NCBI RefSeq assembly: GCF_014193695.1
Contig: NZ_JACHZR010000003.1
Location: 186,001-250,000 of the forward strand
Direction of reading: 5' to 3'
DNA: 64,000 nucleotides
Origin: Rhizobium sp. BK316
GTDB lineage: Bacteria; Pseudomonadota; Alphaproteobacteria; Rhizobiales; Rhizobiaceae
Under the pieces are notes generated by a model. The model did no database searches and was not told the origin of the DNA. It saw only the letters and a program-made list of their open reading frames with translations. A program made the translations under genes and the position numbers. This document shows positions 51,304 through 60,713 of this stretch, piece by piece; position 1 is the first letter of the stretch, and each line of letters opens with the position of its first letter.

Positions 51304-52428
51304 TCAGCCGATCCTCTTTCTGGTGCTGCGGGCAGCCAGCACAAACATGATGCCGCCGATCGTGAACATGACGGCAATGGAGCGCGAGAACATCGGCCAG
51401 ATATCGCCTGCCAGGAACACCGTCTGCAGGCTGGGGATGAGGTAGCGGGCCGGCACGATGATGGTGATCCACTGGATGATCCGAGGCATCGAATTGATCT
51501 CGAAGAGAAAGCCCGAGAGCAGGAAGGCCGGCAGGAAGCCGCTGGTCAAGGCGATCTGCGAGGCGAGGAACTGGTTCTTCGTCGCCGTCGATATCAGCAG
51601 GCCCTGGCCAAGCGCCGGGATCAGGAAGGCGGCCGACAGCGCGTAGAGGGCTGCGACCGAGCCGCGGAAGGGCACGCCAAAGAGGAAGACCGCCAGCAGC
51701 ACGCAGAGCGTCATCGAGGCGAGACCAAGCAGGAAATAGGGGAGGATCTTGCCGGCCAGCAGTTCGGCCGCCGTCACCGGCGTCGCCATCATTGCCTCCA
51801 TCGTGCCGCGCTCCCATTCGCGTGCGACGACGAGCGAGGTGAGCAAGGTTCCGACCAGGGTCATGACGATGGCGATGGAGCCGGGGACGAGGAAGTTGCG
51901 GCTCGTCAGCTCCGGATTGAACCAGAAGCGCTGCTCGATGGAGATTGGGGGACCCGCCGCAACCGTTTCGGACCGCCGCTGCCGCTCCCAGTTGGCGACC
52001 GCGCCTTGCGCATAGTTCTGCACGAAATTGGCGGTGTTCGGGTCCGAACCATCGACGAGAACCTGGATCTGCGGGCGGTTGCCGGCGGCATAATCAGTCG
52101 CGAAATCGGCTGATATGACGACGATGCCGCGCACCTTGCCGAGCACCAGATCATTCTCGAACATGCGCCGGTCGCGGCCAACAGTGACGGAGAAATAGCG
52201 CGAGGCCTGGAAGCTTGCTGCAAGATCCTGCGTCAGCGGCGTTGCCTGCTCCAGCACGAGGGCGATGCGGGTGCGGGTCGTATCCAGCGATACGCCATAG
52301 CCGAAGAGGAAGAGCAGGATCAGCGGCAGCACGAAGACGATGAGAATGGTGCTGGGATCGCGGATCGCCTGATAGCTTTCCTTGCGCACGAGGGCGGCGA
52401 AGCGACGGGCTCTGGAGGAGGTGCTCAT
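51304..52428 (-). CDS. ABC-2 type export permease (YbhS-like)
   Basis: 374 residues from the ATG at 52428, whose ATGA overlaps the ATPase stop. N-terminal helix (TILIVFVLPLILLFLFGYGVSL), a periplasmic domain with SRYFSVTVGRDRRM, and C-terminal helices with ERGTMEAMMATPVTAAELLAGK. Sister of the next permease and probably forms a heterodimer with it. An open upstream extension lies inside the ATPase gene and was not used. Confidence 0.9.
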   Translation of the reverse strand: MSTSSRARRFAALVRKESYQAIRDPSTILIVFVLPLILLFLFGYGVSLDTTRTRIALVLEQATPLTQDLAASFQASRYFSVTVGRDRRMFENDLVLGKVRGIVVISADFATDYAAGNRPQIQVLVDGSDPNTANFVQNYAQGAVANWERQRRSETVAAGPPISIEQRFWFNPELTSRNFLVPGSIAIVMTLVGTLLTSLVVAREWERGTMEAMMATPVTAAELLAGKILPYFLLGLASMTLCVLLAVFLFGVPFRGSVAALYALSAAFLIPALGQGLLISTATKNQFLASQIALTSGFLPAFLLSGFLFEINSMPRIIQWITIIVPARYLIPSLQTVFLAGDIWPMFSRSIAVMFTIGGIMFVLAARSTRKRIG

Positions 52429-54164
52429 GCGACTTCCCCCGTTTCGGAGTCCTGAACCAGTGCGATGAAAGCATCCTCCATCGTCGGATCCGGTTGTTCC
52501 TTCGTCGCCACGCGCGCCTTGAGTTCGTCGGGCGAGCCGAGGGCGATCGAACGGCCGCGATAGATCAGCGAGATTCGGTCGCAATATTCGGCCTCGTCCA
52601 TGAAATGCGTCGTCACCAGCACCGTGACGCCCTTTTCGACGAGCCCATTGATATGCGTCCAAAATTCACGCCGCGTGATCGGGTCGACGCCCGATGTCGG
52701 CTCGTCGAGGAAGAGGGCGCGCGGCTCGTGCATGACGGCGCAGGCGAGCGCCAGGCGCTGTTTCAGGCCGAGCGGGAGGTCCTTCGCCGAATAGCCCGCG
52801 TGGCGGCCGAAATCGAAGATCCCGGTCATCAGCTCTATGCGTTCGCGGCGCCGACTGCCGGAGAGGCCGTAGACGCCGGCGAAGAATTCGAGGTTCTGCA
52901 TGACCGTGAGATCGCCGTAGAGCGAGAATTTCTGCGCCATGTAGCCGAGCTGATTGCGCGCTTCGGCGGCATCTTTGCGCAGATCGAAACCGGCGACACG
53001 GCCTTCGCCCTCCGTCGGCTTCAACAGGCCGCAGAGCATCTTGAAGGTGGTGGATTTGCCGGCGCCATTCGGGCCGAGCAGGCCGAAGATCTCGCCGCGG
53101 CTGATATCGAAGGTGATCTTGTCGGCGGCGGTGAAATCCCCGAAACGCTTGGTCAGGCCACGGGCCTCGATGACGGAACGGTCGCCCGTTTCGCTCGGCG
53201 ACCCCTGAGCCTCCGCCAGTTTCGAGCGTCCGCCCGGGCCGCCGCCCAGCATGTCGATGAAGGCATCTTCGAAACGGGGAGGGGTGGGCGTCAGTTTTGC
53301 CTGACTGCCGTTGCCGCCGATATCAGGGATCTCATCCTTTGATGTCACGAGGCGGATGGCATCGCCCTGGATGACGCCGTCGATGACGCCTTTCGTCTGC
53401 AGCAGCTCGGCCAGCACCTGCCGCCTGCGGCCGGCAACACCAGACACCTTGAAGACGCGGTCTTCCACGCGGCCGGTCAGGTCATGCGGCTTGCCGGAAA
53501 AGAGCAGCTTGCCCTGATTGAGCAGCAGGACATGATCGCAGGCCTCGGCCTCATCCAGATAGGCGGTCGACCAGAGAACGCCGATGCCTTCCTGCGTCAG
53601 GTTCTCAACCATCTTCCAGAGATCGCGGCGCGAGATCGGATCGACGCCGACACCAGGCTCGTCGAGCAGCAGCAGGCGCGGCTTCTTCAAAAGCGCGCAG
53701 GCAAGGCCGAGCTTCTGTTTCATGCCGCCTGAAAGCTTGCCAGCAAGGCGTGTGGTGAAGCGCTTCAGGTCGGTGAAGGTCAGAAGCTCGTCGAAGGCGC
53801 TCGCGCGCTCGCGCTTCGGCAAGCCACGCAGATCGGCATAGAGATCCAGATTTTCCTGAACCGACAGATCCTCATAGAGGCCGAAGCGCTGCGGCATGTA
53901 GCCGATCGAGGCCTGGATGGCGGCCGGGTTCTTGACGGTATCGAAGCCCAGCACCTCGACCGTGCCGCTGTCCGGCAGCATGAGGCCGGTCATCAGCCGG
54001 ATCAGCGTCGTCTTGCCGGCGCCATCGGGGCCGACGAGACCGGTGATCGAGCCGCCCCTGACCTCGCCGGAGACGGCATCCAGTGCAGGCGGGCCATCGC
54101 CGAAATGCTTGGCGACATCGGTCAGCCGGACCAGTACCTCATGCGTTTGCGGGGAAGGGCTCAT
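52425..54164 (-). CDS. Duplicated ABC ATP-binding protein (YbhF-like)
   Basis: 579 residues with two complete nucleotide-binding domains. The first has GPDGAGKTT (about 43-51), [16 protein letters not shown] and [13 protein letters not shown]; the second has GPNGAGKST (about 365), [16 protein letters not shown] and [13 protein letters not shown]. The second signature begins LPLGL instead of LSGG. It powers the two ABC-2 permeases and overlaps both neighbours by 4 bases. Confidence 0.92.
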   Translation of the reverse strand: MSPSPQTHEVLVRLTDVAKHFGDGPPALDAVSGEVRGGSITGLVGPDGAGKTTLIRLMTGLMLPDSGTVEVLGFDTVKNPAAIQASIGYMPQRFGLYEDLSVQENLDLYADLRGLPKRERASAFDELLTFTDLKRFTTRLAGKLSGGMKQKLGLACALLKKPRLLLLDEPGVGVDPISRRDLWKMVENLTQEGIGVLWSTAYLDEAEACDHVLLLNQGKLLFSGKPHDLTGRVEDRVFKVSGVAGRRRQVLAELLQTKGVIDGVIQGDAIRLVTSKDEIPDIGGNGSQAKLTPTPPRFEDAFIDMLGGGPGGRSKLAEAQGSPSETGDRSVIEARGLTKRFGDFTAADKITFDISRGEIFGLLGPNGAGKSTTFKMLCGLLKPTEGEGRVAGFDLRKDAAEARNQLGYMAQKFSLYGDLTVMQNLEFFAGVYGLSGSRRRERIELMTGIFDFGRHAGYSAKDLPLGLKQRLALACAVMHEPRALFLDEPTSGVDPITRREFWTHINGLVEKGVTVLVTTHFMDEAEYCDRISLIYRGRSIALGSPDELKARVATKEQPDPTMEDAFIALVQDSETGEVA

Positions 54165-55168
54165 CGCGCGGCCAGTGCGGGAAAGCGCACGGTGACCGGC
54201 ATGCCCTGGCGCAGATCGGGGCCGGGCTTGTCGATGACGATGCGCAGGCGATAGACGAGGTCGGTGCGAAGCTCGGGCGTCTCGACCGATTTCGGCGTGA
54301 ATTCGGCCACCGGCGAAATGAAGCCGATCGTGCCGTCATAGGGCTTGTGGGGTTGCGTATCCGAGGTCACTTGAACCTTCATGCCGGGATGCAGGCGGCC
54401 GAGATCGCCTTCGGAGACATAGCTGCGCACCCAGACCGGCTCTGTCAGCGAGAGCACGAAGACCGTATCGGCCGGCGAGACGATGGCGCCGGGTTCCCGC
54501 ACGCGGGACAGGACGACACCGTCATTCGGGGCGAGCAGTTCGGTATCGGCAAGCGAGATGCGGGCGGCGGCCAGCGAGGATTCCGCGGCCTTCAATTGCG
54601 CCTCGGCATTGGCAATATCTTCCACGCGGCTGCCCTCCTGCAGGAGTTTCAGCGCTTCATTGGCGGAATCCGAACGTGCGACGGCCATCGAGCGGTTGGC
54701 GGTCGCCTCATCGAGATTCGCCTCTGATATCGTGCCCTGGGGACGGAGTTGGCGGGCGCGGTCATAGGCAATGTTGGCATTGCGCAGCGCGGCAAGGCTT
54801 TCATCATAGGCGGCCTGGGCTTGGGCGATCTCCGTCGGGCGCGGACCGGCTTTCAGCTTGTCGAGCGTTGCCTGCAGGGCCGCGACATTGGCTTGCGCCG
54901 AGGCAGCGGCCGCCTGAAAAGGCGCGGCATCGAGTTTGCCGAGCACCTCGCCGCTTTTGATCATGTCGCCTTCATCGACGGCAAGCGAGGCAATCCGGCC
55001 ATTGACGCGGAAGCCGAGAGAGACCTGGCGGATGTCGACATTGCCGTAGAGCGCGAATTCCTTGCTCTTTTGCGGCAGCCAGCCGAGCTTCTGGGGCAAG
55101 CCGTACCACCAGGCAGCGGCACCGGCGGCAACCAGAATAATGATGGCAAGGGAGAGTATCCGTCTCAT
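54161..55168 (-). CDS. HlyD-type periplasmic adaptor (YbhG-like)
   Basis: 335 residues. N-terminal membrane anchor ([19 protein letters not shown]), lipoyl halves around [21 protein letters not shown] and [22 protein letters not shown], and a helical hairpin with Ala/Gln/Glu heptads between ([23 protein letters not shown]). Links the ABC-2 exporter to an outer-membrane channel, none of which is encoded here. ATGA overlaps with the regulator upstream and the ATPase downstream. Confidence 0.9.
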   Translation of the reverse strand: MRRILSLAIIILVAAGAAAWWYGLPQKLGWLPQKSKEFALYGNVDIRQVSLGFRVNGRIASLAVDEGDMIKSGEVLGKLDAAPFQAAAASAQANVAALQATLDKLKAGPRPTEIAQAQAAYDESLAALRNANIAYDRARQLRPQGTISEANLDEATANRSMAVARSDSANEALKLLQEGSRVEDIANAEAQLKAAESSLAAARISLADTELLAPNDGVVLSRVREPGAIVSPADTVFVLSLTEPVWVRSYVSEGDLGRLHPGMKVQVTSDTQPHKPYDGTIGFISPVAEFTPKSVETPELRTDLVYRLRIVIDKPGPDLRQGMPVTVRFPALAAR

Positions 55169-55854
55169 CGGGTATTTCCTTTCGCCGGCTGCAGCTGGCC
55201 GACAAGTTCTGCAACGAGATTCCGCAGGGTCTGGAGTTGTTCAGGGCCGACCGACTGCCACTCCATCTGGGCGAGAACGGCGGCGTGGGCGAGACGGAAA
55301 ACCATGATGTTGCCGACGAAGGCGAGGGTGCGCAGCCGCACATGTTCGGAGGCCGGGTCTTCGCGCAGGATTGTGCCGATCATCTGCCGCGCCATCTCGA
55401 TCATCGGGCGCATCAGGCCCTGATAGACACGGGCAAAGGCTTCGGTCGGCTCCATCTGCTCGCGGATGATGAAGCGTGCCCAGGGCTCGGATTCCTTGCT
55501 GACCAAAAGGCCGACCATGGTCGTGGCCATATCCGTCAGAAAGAGCCGTGCCTGCTCTTCGCCAAGCCCCTGTCCAGCGGCAGCGAGTTCCATGAGATGA
55601 GTACCAATGCGCTGCCGCAGGCCGCCGATATGGCGCTCGATGCGTGTCACCAGATATTCAGCGGTTGCGACATAGAGCCCTTCCTTGCCGCCGAAATAAT
55701 AGGGAATGGCCTGCAGGTTGACGCCTGCAGCCTCGCTCAGCTGGCGCGTCGAGGTGCCGTCGAAGCCGTAGCGGCCGAAGACATCGAGGGCCGCGGACAG
55801 CAGCTTTTCGCGGGTGATTTCGGCGCGGTTTGGTTGCGGTTGTTCATCAGTCAT
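55165..55854 (-). CDS. cecR: CecR-type TetR regulator
   Basis: 229 residues with TetR helix-turn-helix ([35 protein letters not shown], about 27-61) and a C-terminal domain of the DUF1956/CecR type ([21 protein letters not shown]). E. coli cecR lies upstream of ybhG-F-S-R in exactly this order, so it likely represses this operon. The start overlaps nothing; the 176-base region upstream carries the promoter. Confidence 0.88.
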   Translation of the reverse strand: MTDEQPQPNRAEITREKLLSAALDVFGRYGFDGTSTRQLSEAAGVNLQAIPYYFGGKEGLYVATAEYLVTRIERHIGGLRQRIGTHLMELAAAGQGLGEEQARLFLTDMATTMVGLLVSKESEPWARFIIREQMEPTEAFARVYQGLMRPMIEMARQMIGTILREDPASEHVRLRTLAFVGNIMVFRLAHAAVLAQMEWQSVGPEQLQTLRNLVAELVGQLQPAKGNTR

Positions 55855-56030
55855 CGCTCATGTATAGCGCATGTCGCAATTTCAGTCAATCGAATGAATG
55901 TTTGTCTTGTCAGGCCGGTCCTGATGTGCATGAGGGTTGCGGGCGCGAGCCGCCATTATATTTGGCTTTACTGCCGCGCATTGCCGTTTTCGTACTTCCG
56001 AAAAAGCTAATATTCTGACTGAATGGGCTG

Positions 56031-56312
56031 ATGGGAAACCAGCGCGTCAGCATCGGACGACATGCCTGGAGAGCGCTCGTCACCGGCGCTGCTCTTGCTC
56101 TTTCCGTGACTATATCCAGCGCCGACGATGGCCGGGCGCAAAAGGGCGGCCGTCTGCGCAACGAGGTCGTGAAGCCGGCGCCTCACAACGGGCAGTTGAC
56201 CGCGCCGCACCTGACGATGGACTGGTGGCTTCGGACCGAACGCGGTGCATCGCAAGGCGACAATAAGGAGAGTTTGAAGCAGGTTTTCACGCGCCAGGAA
56301 GAGCGGCAGTGA
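56031..56312 (+). CDS. Small hypothetical secreted protein
   Basis: 93 residues with a possible signal peptide (HAWRALVTGAALALSVTISSA, cleavage near residue 31) and a polar mature part with PHLTMDWWLRTERGASQG. No family recognised and no clear ribosome-binding site. The hydrophobic segment and lack of a competing frame support a real gene, but it could be spurious. Confidence 0.5.
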   Translation: MGNQRVSIGRHAWRALVTGAALALSVTISSADDGRAQKGGRLRNEVVKPAPHNGQLTAPHLTMDWWLRTERGASQGDNKESLKQVFTRQEERQ

Positions 56313-56375
56313 TGCAGGCTGGCGCTGCCGATCTTGTCGTGACGCCCGTGGCGCGCCTCTGCCGGTGCGATTGGC

Positions 56376-57263
56376 TTACTTGATGCCCGTCCCCGATCCA
56401 TGCGGGCTCGGATCTTTGCTTCGGCGCTGGACCAGGCCGATCAGCCGGCGTGCAGCCGCTGATGGCAGAATCCTGGCGATAAAAGCAGTCAGCTTGGCGG
56501 AGAAGCCGGGAACGACGAGGCTGCGCCCGGACTTGAAGCCGCGCCAGGCCTGTTCGGCGACATAATCGGCCTTCAGCTTCGGCAATACTTTGAAGAGAGC
56601 GGCGCGATCCGCGCCGGATTTTTCAAGAAAGTCGGTCGATACCGGCCCGGGTGCCACGCATGTCACGGTGACGCCGAAGCGGCGAACTTCCTCATGAAGG
56701 GAAGCAGAAAAGGAGCGCACGAAACTCTTGCTGGCATAGTAGAAGGCCATATAAGGCCCCGGCGTAAAACCCGCGACGGAGCCGAGATTGAGCACGCCGC
56801 CACGCCGGCGGGCGACCATTCCCGGCAGGAAGCGAAGGGTCATGTCGGCGAGCGCCCGGATATTGAGATCGATGATTCCGAGCTGATCGTCTGCCGGCAG
56901 CGAAGTTGCCGCGCCGCGCAATCCGTATCCGGCGCTGTTGACGAGGACATCGCAAATCAAACCGTTGGCTTCCAGAAAGGCTTCCAAGCGTGCCGAGGCG
57001 TCCGATGCCGTGAGGTCGAGTTCGACCGTGAAGGCTTCTCCGCCGGCCTGTTTCACATCGGCGGCGGCGGCCGCCAGCCCCTCGGAAGAGCGGGCGACGA
57101 GCACGACGATATTGCGTTCACGCGCGGCAACCCTGGCAATTGCCCGCCCGATGCCGCGGGAGGCGCCGAGGACGACGACAACAGGGCGAAGCCCTGTTTC
57201 CTTGTTTTCATACAATTCCGGACTCAAAACCGCTGCATGCCCCTCGTCGAATTGCTCCGCCAT
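56376..57263 (-). CDS. Short-chain dehydrogenase with repeat-derived N-terminus
   Basis: 295 residues. Classical SDR core starts near residue 27: VVVLGASRGIGRAIARVA (cofactor loop TGxxxGxG variant), NSAGYGLRG, catalytic Ser in LGSVAGF and YYASK (Tyr, Lys). The first roughly 25 residues (AEQFDEGHAAVLSPELYENK) are encoded by a copy of the dispersed AATTCC repeat, so the N-terminus has been recruited from repeat DNA. Reading starts 1 base inside the preceding stop (TAATG overlap). Confidence 0.88.
   Translation of the reverse strand: MAEQFDEGHAAVLSPELYENKETGLRPVVVVLGASRGIGRAIARVAARERNIVVLVARSSEGLAAAAADVKQAGGEAFTVELDLTASDASARLEAFLEANGLICDVLVNSAGYGLRGAATSLPADDQLGIIDLNIRALADMTLRFLPGMVARRRGGVLNLGSVAGFTPGPYMAFYYASKSFVRSFSASLHEEVRRFGVTVTCVAPGPVSTDFLEKSGADRAALFKVLPKLKADYVAEQAWRGFKSGRSLVVPGFSAKLTAFIARILPSAAARRLIGLVQRRSKDPSPHGSGTGIK
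57205..57262 (-). repeat. AATTCC repeat copy inside the SDR start
   Basis: On the minus strand the sequence AGCAATTC...GCAGCGGTTTTGAGTCCGGAATTG aligns end to end with the intergenic copies at 36498 and 49981. It supplies the first coding bases of the SDR gene, positions 57205-57262. Confidence 0.85.
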
Positions 57264-58048
57264 TATAGAGAGCCTCCCGCGATCGACGTGCGGGCGGAAA
57301 TTCCGTCCTGGCCGAGCCCTCGTATCTCGTCGGCGACCGCGCCGTTCAAGATCCTCTCGAACCGCTCCAATGCCCGGGCGATGCTGGCTCCATCCATAAC
57401 CCTGTGGTCATAGTGGATGCGGACGGTAACCGATCCGTTCTCATCAATCGGCCCGTAATTCATGAGCGTGGTCACGGGACTGAGCGGGTTAAGGGATTCC
57501 GCGCCGAGGCCCGAATAGACCGACAGCTGGAAGGTGCCGAAATAGCGCGCCCGTTTTCGCCCTATATTGAGCCCGAGCCACATGAGCGACCACCTGAGCA
57601 GGGCCGGTGCGCGCGCAAGCTTCAGCGAGCGGCGAAATTCCTTGATCTCCAGGACGGGGCGTGACCTCGCCTCGCGGATCTGCATTTCCAGCTCGGGGAT
57701 GGAGCGGTCTTCGGGGGCCTTGATCGTGCTCAGGAGAACGATCCGCTCGCCTTCATAGTCACGCTCGTGGGCAATGGAGGCCACGCTTGCCGGATATTCG
57801 TAGAGCTGATGGCGTGGAAATTTGATGTAAGCGCGCCGGAGATCCGGGATCTCCTTCGAGAGGAGGGCGTATCCTTTCAGGAAAAGCGCGGTCCAGGAGG
57901 GGCGGGGATTGGACGTTCGCCTGGCATCGAGAAGGGGGCGGATGTTCATCTGCCGCTGAACGGTCACGCGCGGTATGCCGATCGAAAATCTCATGAGATC
58001 TCCAACCAGCCGCCTTGCTGCGGAAAGCCTGATTGTTCGTCCCTTCAT
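57263..58048 (-). CDS. Stand-alone 2-oxoacid dehydrogenase E2-like acyltransferase
   Basis: 261 residues resembling only the catalytic domain of E2 acyltransferases (CAT-like fold): an N-terminal RLVGDLMRFSIGIPRVTVQRQM, core LSVYSGLGAES and the active-site DHRVMDGASIARALERFE (HxxxD). No lipoyl or peripheral-binding domains, so it is not a normal pyruvate dehydrogenase component. Probably acylates an unknown substrate. Stop overlaps the SDR start by one base. Confidence 0.82.
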   Translation of the reverse strand: MKGRTIRLSAARRLVGDLMRFSIGIPRVTVQRQMNIRPLLDARRTSNPRPSWTALFLKGYALLSKEIPDLRRAYIKFPRHQLYEYPASVASIAHERDYEGERIVLLSTIKAPEDRSIPELEMQIREARSRPVLEIKEFRRSLKLARAPALLRWSLMWLGLNIGRKRARYFGTFQLSVYSGLGAESLNPLSPVTTLMNYGPIDENGSVTVRIHYDHRVMDGASIARALERFERILNGAVADEIRGLGQDGISARTSIAGGSL

Positions 58049-58105
58049 CTTACTCCCCCCTCATCTTTCTCCCCCCAGAGATTCAAAGTGTCAGAGCGTC
58101 GCGCC

Positions 58106-58744
58106 CTAATAGAGATAAGGGATGATGCGCTTGGTCTTGTCCATATAGGCGCGGTATTGGGGGCCGAAGACATCCAGCATCATACGCTCTTCCTTATCGA
58201 CGCGCAGAAAGAACAGCACGGCGAAACCGACGATGCCCGCCAGGCCTGCCACCCAATTCGGCAGCAGAAAAGCCTGGGCAAGCCCCATCAGGAGGAACGA
58301 GGTGTACATGGGGTGGCGGACATGCGCGTAAGGCCCGGCGCAGATCAATTCGTGCTTCTGGCGGATTTCGAGCGTGATGGACCAGTTTCGTCCGAGTTGC
58401 TTGTGCGTTCTTCGAAAGACCCACATTGCGAGGCAGAAAATTGCCGCCCCGATCACGACCGCCCACAGAGGCAAAGAATGGTCGGCTGCCTTGGGAATAC
58501 CTGTCGCGACGTAAAATGCCGGCACGATCGCCAGCCCGGCAAGTGCTGCGGCCAGTGCCACTCTTTCCGAGACGCTGCGCCGGCTGCTGGCGACGGGCAC
58601 GCGCCTGCCGCGACGCTCGAACGGGTATCGAATGATGTACCAGGCAATAATTCCGAGGACCCAGACGATCTCGCCAATGATATTGACTGACACGTTCAAG
58701 TCGGCACCAGAACCTTTCCACGATCCGGCTTCCGCGATCGTCAA
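58106..58744 (-). CDS. Isoprenylcysteine/phospholipid methyltransferase-family membrane protein
   Basis: Up to 212 residues with about five membrane helices. C-terminal ICMT/PEMT signature: ELICAGPYAHVRHPMYTSFLLMGLAQ and EERMMLDVFGPQYRAYMDKTKRIIPY. S-adenosylmethionine-dependent, substrate unknown (lipid or small hydrophobic compound). The first 20 residues look non-membrane, and a later start is possible. Located 57 bases upstream of the acyltransferase gene on the same strand. Confidence 0.82.
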   Translation of the reverse strand: MTIAEAGSWKGSGADLNVSVNIIGEIVWVLGIIAWYIIRYPFERRGRRVPVASSRRSVSERVALAAALAGLAIVPAFYVATGIPKAADHSLPLWAVVIGAAIFCLAMWVFRRTHKQLGRNWSITLEIRQKHELICAGPYAHVRHPMYTSFLLMGLAQAFLLPNWVAGLAGIVGFAVLFFLRVDKEERMMLDVFGPQYRAYMDKTKRIIPYLY

Positions 58745-58767
58745 CGGTTGAGACTACAGCATCGGCC

Positions 58768-58857
58768 CGAAAATCGGAATCGATTTTCGGAAAGCCCGTG
58801 CGTAGATTCAAAGAGGTAGAGCGTCCTTTGTGCGTCCGAATGGACGCACGGCGCTCT
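58768..58857. repeat. Two palindromes of a REP-like element
   Basis: CGAAAATCG/CGATTTTCG (58768-58789), then an outer AGAGCG/CGCTCT stem (58818-58857) enclosing GTGCGTCC/GGACGCAC (58830-58849). Typical of rhizobial intergenic repeats; no coding. Confidence 0.75.
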
Positions 58858-58866
58858 ATGCCCGCT

Positions 58867-59454
58867 TCAGGTATTCATCTCCCGCAGATTTGTAACGAAT
58901 TGCTGCGGTCTCATCCAGATGCCGGGTGTCTTATAGCCCATGTGTTTTGCTATATCCGCGACGAAGGCGTTGCAATTGTAGACCGTCGCCTCCCAGAGAC
59001 GGCTTCGCGCCTGCAGCTTGCGTATATAGGCAACCGTATCGTTATATTCGGCATCGGTCAGCATCACGCGCCAGCTCGCCGAGCGGTATTGCTCCTCCAG
59101 GTCGCCGTCCGTTGCGCCGGTCGAGGCGGGAACCGGAACGAAATGGCCGAGGACGTAAGCCCCCGGATCGGGTGAAGCCGGGGCAAGACCTGCCACCTCC
59201 GGATTGATCATGTTGCCGTTTTTGTCCGCGCGCCCGAAGACGACGTAGGTATGGCCGTAGGTGAGCGCATAACGCGAGCGGAACTCGATGAAATTCCGAC
59301 CTGATCTGCTCTGATTCGTCGCTGATTTCGTCAGGTCGCGGCTATCCGATGTATAGTGCGGCAGGGGGCTTTTATCTTCCGTCTGGCACGACGATGCCAC
59401 AATTGCCAAAGCAACGACCAGCCACAGGCGGCCTCTTCCAAGCGCCATTACCAC
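58867..59454 (-). CDS. Lipoprotein of unknown function with conserved Cys/Asn motif
   Basis: 195 residues with a lipobox-type signal (LWLVVALAIVASSCQ, cysteine about residue 23). The mature domain contains RYALTYGHTYVVFGRAD, DAEYNDTVAYIRKL and YNCNAFVADIAKHMGY, where a Cys followed by a distant His and Asn might form a papain-like hydrolase core. That last idea is inference. No named family recognised. Confidence 0.75.
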   Translation of the reverse strand: MVMALGRGRLWLVVALAIVASSCQTEDKSPLPHYTSDSRDLTKSATNQSRSGRNFIEFRSRYALTYGHTYVVFGRADKNGNMINPEVAGLAPASPDPGAYVLGHFVPVPASTGATDGDLEEQYRSASWRVMLTDAEYNDTVAYIRKLQARSRLWEATVYNCNAFVADIAKHMGYKTPGIWMRPQQFVTNLREMNT

Positions 59455-59566
59455 GCTCCATATGCAAGCTCTGCCCGAGGCGGATTCGACGCCGGCAGAT
59501 ATGCCATTCTTTCGCCCTGAATTGCAGGCGGGGCCAATCCTGGGCGGTTTCGGATGTCAAGAAAAG

Positions 59567-59589
59567 GGAAGGGCTGAAAGAGCCCTTCC
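59567..59589 (-). terminator. Terminator of the small lipoprotein gene
   Basis: GGAAGGGCT (59567-59575) and AGCCCTTCC (59581-59589), loop GAAAG, with T-rich sequence on the minus-strand 3' side (CTTTTCTT). Confidence 0.75.
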
Positions 59590-59605
59590 TTAGAGTTATG
59601 CGAAC

Positions 59606-59728
59606 TTACTTGTAGACGGCTGTTGCCGCAGGCGGCGGAGCTTTCCCCTTGCCTTTGCCAATCGACCCGCAGGCACTCAGATTGGCCACCGCAAGTACTG
59701 CGAGGATGACGAATAAAATTCTGCTCAT
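59606..59728 (-). CDS. Small (40-residue) lipoprotein
   Basis: Reads MSRILFVILAVLAVANLSACGS then a Gly/Lys/Ala/Pro-rich tail ending in VYK. The lipobox LSAC puts the lipidated cysteine at residue 20, leaving a mature peptide of 21 residues, similar in size to entericidin-like lipoproteins. GAGGAGAGGA precedes the ATG. The gene is followed by a good terminator. Function unknown. Confidence 0.75.
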   Translation of the reverse strand: MSRILFVILAVLAVANLSACGSIGKGKGKAPPPAATAVYK

Positions 59729-59895
59729 CAACAAGTCCTCTCCTCATCTTGGCATGGCCCAGGACAGGCTATGCCTCAAAGTTTGACGATAATCAGCACC
59801 TTGGACAGTGCGGGAGTGATGCAACGTGCAACGAATCTACATTAGCAGATACTTACTGGTGTGGCCAATCCGGCAATTTCGAATGGTAAATGCCA

Positions 59896-60495
59896 TCAAA
59901 TGACCACCACCCGCGTTCCGACACGCGTGCGCGCGTAGAGATCGACGATGTTTGCATTGGTCAGGCGGATGCAGCCGTTCGAAACGGCATTGCCTATCGA
60001 CCAGGGAGCATTGGTTCCGTGCAGCCTGAACAGCGTATCCTGTCCGCCCTGGTAGAGATAAAGGGCGGCCGCACCCAGCGGATTGTCCGGTCCGCCCGGC
60101 ACGCCTTCGGCATATTGGGCGAGATGCGGCTTGCGCGCGATCATGTCGTCGGTGGGCTTCCAGGATGGCCACTCGGCCTTCCGGCCGATCGTCGCCTCTC
60201 CCTTGAAGCTCAATCCTTCTTCCCCGACCGCGACACCATAGCGCGTGGCAAGGCCATCGGCCTCGACGAAATAAAGATAGCGCGCCCCGGTATCGACGAC
60301 GATGGTTCCGGGCGGCTCACTTCCCGAATAGGCGACCTCTTGGCGCCGATAGCGGGGATTAACGTCCGGGTCGCTGCCGAATACGCGATAGCCGAGCGGC
60401 GGGCCATCCGTCGTGGTGCTGCATCCCGAAAGCATCAGAGCCAGGCTGCCCAAAACGAAGCCCCGGCGTTTAACGGCTCGTCCGTTCATTTCCAT
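59896..60495 (-). CDS. L,D-transpeptidase lipoprotein (YkuD/ErfK family)
   Basis: 199 residues from the ATG at 60495 (an ATG at 60489 is equally possible). A lipobox signal (GFVLGSLALMLSGC) is followed by a YkuD domain with FRLHGTNAPWSIG and the catalytic cysteine motif SNGCIRL. Cross-links peptidoglycan (3-3 bonds) or anchors proteins at the outer face. Transcribed alone; upstream is an intergenic region shared with the divergent SDR gene. Confidence 0.9.
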   Translation of the reverse strand: MEMNGRAVKRRGFVLGSLALMLSGCSTTTDGPPLGYRVFGSDPDVNPRYRRQEVAYSGSEPPGTIVVDTGARYLYFVEADGLATRYGVAVGEEGLSFKGEATIGRKAEWPSWKPTDDMIARKPHLAQYAEGVPGGPDNPLGAAALYLYQGGQDTLFRLHGTNAPWSIGNAVSNGCIRLTNANIVDLYARTRVGTRVVVI

Positions 60496-60713
60496 CTGCC
60501 CAAGTCGTTCTCCCAAGTCGTTTCGCTCCCTCAGTCCTGACGATGCCCGATCGGCAGCGTGCCGATGAACCGGGTTATTCGAATTTTGCGGATTATGTGC
60601 TTGTTGGGCGGACAAGGTGCGCAACTTGAAATAGCGTGTCCCTCACTCGCGAAACCCCTTGCATGAATCATGCGTTTGGTCTGAACATTAGCATATTTAA
60701 ATGGATGGAAACG

